A stretch of 64,000 bases of DNA from Adiantum capillus-veneris. Lineage: Eukaryota > Streptophyta > Polypodiopsida > Polypodiales > Pteridaceae. Position numbers and translations under genes: made by a program. Location of the stretch: assembly GCA_014529385.2 (NCBI GenBank), contig CM043959.1, positions 48,797,928 to 48,861,927 on the forward strand, written 5' to 3'. Positions 61,030-64,000 of the stretch are shown here, piece after piece (the first letter of the stretch is position 1; each line of letters starts with the position of its first letter). The notes beneath the pieces were generated by a model. That model made no database searches, had not been told where the DNA came from, and saw nothing but the letters and a program-made list of their open reading frames with translations.

Positions 61030-61796
61030 TGTTGGGAAAACAAGAGCAAGGGACACCTCTATAGCAATGTCTCCCAAGAGCGTTGAAGAAACAAGATCAG
61101 CACCACAAATGGTATCAAAATAACCTCAACAAAACCACAACTCAAAGACAAGTGATCTCTTGGGAATTTACCAGCACACGCCCACCCAAAAGACCACCAT
61201 GAAAATTCGGAAGCACTTACCCTGGCATGGATTTACAATACACGTTGACCAATGCACTTGAGAGAAAGATCTTTCACCTTCACCAAATAACTCTTCAAAA
61301 AAATAATTTTAAAGTGTACACACATCTCCAAACAAGAGATCTTGCATAACGTACCGTACACCAAAGTGCCTGCAAGATGCCATATCCTATGCGTTGTGGA
61401 AAATAGATTGTATCTTCCAAACCACAACTCCAAAAGGGATGATTTCAAGCCTCAAAAATTCTCTACATTTTCTAAAACAAAAGCTCTGAATACCACACAT
61501 TTCAATTCTATGTACCTCTATGTCCAAAATTGGCACGCACAGCAAGCTGCCATGGCCCGACTACACGTAGGAAGACTAGTTGAGGGGAAAACACTGCATC
61601 CAAAAACATCAAGAAGCCACAATGACCCAAGACCTGAAAATTTTTGATATTTTACTGAACATTTTTTAGTTTTTACATGAGTTTTATATATATACAAGTC
61701 TCCCTTCAGAAAACTCACTCACAGGCACTTATAGTAGCCCGACAACTATCACTAGACTAGCGACTTGCAGTGCATGTACATGTGCGTGCTAAATCA
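61030..61796 (-). repeat. 3' LTR of element C
   Basis: It matches 63310-64000 up to about 61724. The end at 61796 is a proposal: AAATCA followed by a run whose minus strand is purine/T-rich (GTGGGGGTTTTAGC), giving a TG...CA LTR of about 767 bp. Confidence 0.65.
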
Positions 61797-61995
61797 AGCT
61801 AAAACCCCCACAAAAAGAAAGCCCATACACACTTTTGACATTGGGAATCATGTCTGTATGTACAAATTTACAAAAAAAGGGGTGTCAGAAATGCACCCAA
61901 CATAGTTTGCCAAACCCCGAGTCTGCTAGAGCATTCATGCTCAACAGTAGACTATGCAAACGCTTATGTACAAAGATACATCATGTACAAAGGAA
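61797..61995 (-). other. 3' spacer of element C
   Basis: Short non-coding sequence between the ORF and the LTR, including the possible polypurine tract at about 61799-61815. Confidence 0.4.
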
Positions 61996-63192
61996 TCAGA
62001 ACCATATACCCTTACCATGATCAAATGGAAAAGTATTATCCCTTGTATCCATCGTGCACACATAATGGCATCCTTCAAAGTCATTAGAACAATCATCAAT
62101 CACTAGTGAGCTCCAATCATCAACGTACATGTCATACAAACCAAAATAGCATGGATAAACATTCTCACCATCATAAGATGTATCACTCACATCAAGCCAA
62201 GATAAAAAATCCACTGTATCCATGTCGTCATGGCTATCCCAACTTTCCAAGCTACAATCCTCTTCAACATCCACACATGCATGTGAGATTTTCATAAGCT
62301 TCTGCACCCTTGACAATGCATGGCACACACTAACTTGCATCTCATCATCCATCTCAACTTGTGGGTCATCAAAGCCCCAATCAAGACTACCATCACAATC
62401 CACATCACTCAAACCATCCTCTTGCTCACAAAGAAAATCATAACTAGCAGGCAACTCAGTGTCACCAATAACGTCATCAACATCACAAACATTAATCTGA
62501 GTATCCCAAATGGGTCCACATACCCACAACCCATCAGGGTACCATAAAAACTCATAAGATGGAGGAGAGAAAAGATCATCCATAATCTCAATATGCATGT
62601 CATCTACATCACAACCAAAATCATCCAAAGGCATATAACGCAAGCACATAGAGCTAGACAAATCCTCATCTTTACAATCATTTAGACATGCATCCAAATC
62701 AGCTATACCGTTGCCCTCTTTGTTATACATGCACTCCAAGGTTCTTTCTTTCACAATACCACTTGTATATAACTTCCCATTAAAATGTACATCATCAAGA
62801 GACAATGCGTCATCTTCTACATTTGAATGAACCTCATCATCAGTGCTACAATCATCAATAGTGATAGAGGGGCTCTCACATGAAACCCATGAAGAAGCAC
62901 AATATTGATTTACATTTTCAACCCATCGTTCTTGCTTCAAGAAATCATCAATGCTTCTCACACCCAACAAGTCTGTGCAAGCAAACCCAATGCCCGCCAG
63001 ACATCTCGGAAGAGTACCAATGAACAAGAATGTCTCTCTTGTTGCATCCAAAACCATATCCTCAAGCACCTCTAACTCTTGCTTGAGAGAGAAAAACCTG
63101 ATGTAATGCATGTCCAAGTCTTCTAACCTGCTTAGCTTCAATTGTCGCATCGCATCATTCATCCTAATCAATGCATCACTAAGCTTAACCAT
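61996..63192 (-). CDS. Acidic 398-aa protein of element C, unrecognised
   Basis: An uninterrupted frame from ATG 63192 to 61996 fills the interior of element C. The first ~100 residues look helical (MVKLSDALIRMNDAMRQLKLSRLEDLDMHYIRFFSLKQELEVLED split by charged positions). The rest is very acidic, rich in Asp, Cys, Trp and Tyr, with repeated phrases such as DDV, SYDFL/SYEFLW and DDCS. No zinc knuckle, capsid or enzyme motif is seen. It could be a highly diverged gag or a captured plant sequence. Confidence 0.65.
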   Translation of the reverse strand: MVKLSDALIRMNDAMRQLKLSRLEDLDMHYIRFFSLKQELEVLEDMVLDATRETFLFIGTLPRCLAGIGFACTDLLGVRSIDDFLKQERWVENVNQYCASSWVSCESPSITIDDCSTDDEVHSNVEDDALSLDDVHFNGKLYTSGIVKERTLECMYNKEGNGIADLDACLNDCKDEDLSSSMCLRYMPLDDFGCDVDDMHIEIMDDLFSPPSYEFLWYPDGLWVCGPIWDTQINVCDVDDVIGDTELPASYDFLCEQEDGLSDVDCDGSLDWGFDDPQVEMDDEMQVSVCHALSRVQKLMKISHACVDVEEDCSLESWDSHDDMDTVDFLSWLDVSDTSYDGENVYPCYFGLYDMYVDDWSSLVIDDCSNDFEGCHYVCTMDTRDNTFPFDHGKGIWF

Positions 63193-63285
63193 GGCTGCAC
63201 TTTTATGAATAAACCATCAAAATTAAATTTAACTCTAGCCAACAATCCAATCAAACTTGTAAATTGAAGGTCACTTGAAGCAACT

Positions 63286-63303
63286 CCTCGGTGGCGGGCA
63301 CCA
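63286..63303 (-). other. Primer-binding-site-like sequence of element C
   Basis: TGGTGCCCGCCACCGAGG on the minus strand, six bases inside the LTR end. It begins TGG as tRNA-complementary sites do; I do not name the tRNA. Confidence 0.5.
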
Positions 63304-63309
63304 AAACAC

Positions 63310-64000
63310 TGCTGGGAAAACAAGAGCAAGGGGCACCTCTATAGCAATGTCTCCCAAGAGCGTTGAAGACACAAGATCAGCACCACAAATGGTATCAAAA
63401 GAACCTCAACAAAACCACAACTCAAAGACAAGTGATCACTTGGGAATTTACCAGCACACGCCTACCCAAAAGACCACCATGAAAATTAGGAAGCACTTAC
63501 CCTGGCATGGATTTACAGCACACGCCTACAAATGCACTTGAGAGAAATAGCTTTCACCTTCACCAAGTAACTCTTCAAAAACACAATTTTGAAATGTACA
63601 GACATCTCCAAACAAGAGAGCTTCCACAACCTACCATACACCAAACTGCCTGTGCTATATCCTGTGCGCTGTGGGAAATAGACTGTATCTTCCAAACCAC
63701 AACTCCAAAATGGATGATTTCAAGCTTCAAAAATTCTCTACATTTCCAACAACAAAATATCTAAAGACCACAAATTTCAATTCTATGTACCTCTATGTGC
63801 AAAATTGGCACGAACAGCAAGCTGCCATGGCCCTACTACACGTAGGAAGGCTTGTCGAGGGGAGAAAACTGCATCCAAAAACATCAAGAAGCCACAACTA
63901 CCCAAAACCTGAAAATTTCTGATATTTGACTAAACATTTTTTACTTTTTAGATAAGTGTTAGTTATATACAAGTCTCCCTTCAAAAAAATCACTCACGGT
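63310..64000 (-). repeat. 5' LTR of element C (partial at window end)
   Basis: Similar to 61030-61724 along its whole visible length, with shared phrases such as CTCTATAGCAATGTCTCCCA and ACAAGTCTCCCTTCA. It continues beyond the window. Confidence 0.8.

Larger units (their letters stand above)
61030..64000 (-). mobile_element. Element C: small non-autonomous LTR retrotransposon
   Basis: Direct repeats start at 61030 (TGTTGGGAAAAC) and 63310 (TGCTGGGAAAAC) and run in parallel for about 700 bp. The right copy runs off the window. The sequence next to the right repeat gives a primer-binding-site-like string on the minus strand, and the single ORF also reads on the minus strand. No pol genes are present. 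It inserted into the third 1.8-kb unit. The target duplication cannot be checked because the right edge is missing. Confidence 0.8.

Noticed and set aside
61100-61125. tRNA-Met primer-binding site (TGGTATCA)
   Set aside because: It occurs inside both LTR copies of element C and not at an LTR edge.

Overview
The window is repeat-dominated nuclear DNA of a land plant with a large genome. The evidence is nested Ty3/gypsy-type LTR retrotransposons with a plant-style tRNA-Asp-like primer-binding site, GT-AG introns, a captured fragment of a plant-type DEAD-box helicase, and FCP1-like proteins with the plant 'DLNG' signature. I cannot fix the species; a fern, lycophyte or gymnosperm is a guess. I see no ordinary host gene, tRNA or rRNA.

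The layout is a three-level nest that can be unpicked base by base. Level 1 (element A, + strand) supplies positions 1-8354 and 53288-55208: the end of a gypsy pol frame (duplicated zinc-binding domain, integrase, a protease-like domain placed after the integrase, a tryptophan-motif tail), a long spacer, a coiled-coil third ORF, a polypurine tract and a 3' LTR. Level 2 (element B, - strand, 8355-53287) sits in A's third ORF. It has two ~956-bp LTRs, a CACAC target duplication, a tRNA-Asp-like PBS, gag, zinc knuckles, protease, the same tail and a pseudogene of a DEAD-box helicase. It has no reverse transcriptase or integrase. Level 3 is the remarkable one: a 33,431-bp element (14976-48406) with 16-bp perfect terminal inverted repeats, inserted in B's gag frame. 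Removing it together with one copy of the target repeat restores that frame.

The giant element carries, on the - strand, an intact 1075-aa ORF with a candidate D/D/E catalytic core (putative transposase). On the + strand it carries a spliced gene with a ParB/DGQHR-like 'DGQH' motif, a SET-domain exon and two FCP1/NIF-like HAD exons. All three downstream modules begin in the same splice phase, so one donor could join the common N-terminus to any of them. About half of the element is a family of repeats built on TTGGACAAGTGGTGGACCTT. They point right on the left side and mostly left on the right side, and I noticed none outside the element. Its ORFs are mostly intact, whereas both retroelements are full of in-frame stops explicable by C-to-T transitions, so it looks like the youngest insertion.

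Right of A lie a decayed unrecognised retroelement-like ORF (55209-57040), a remnant of a B-type LTR (57041-57347), tandem 1.8-kb units (57345-61029), and a small non-autonomous LTR element on the - strand with a 398-aa acidic ORF (61030 to beyond the window end).
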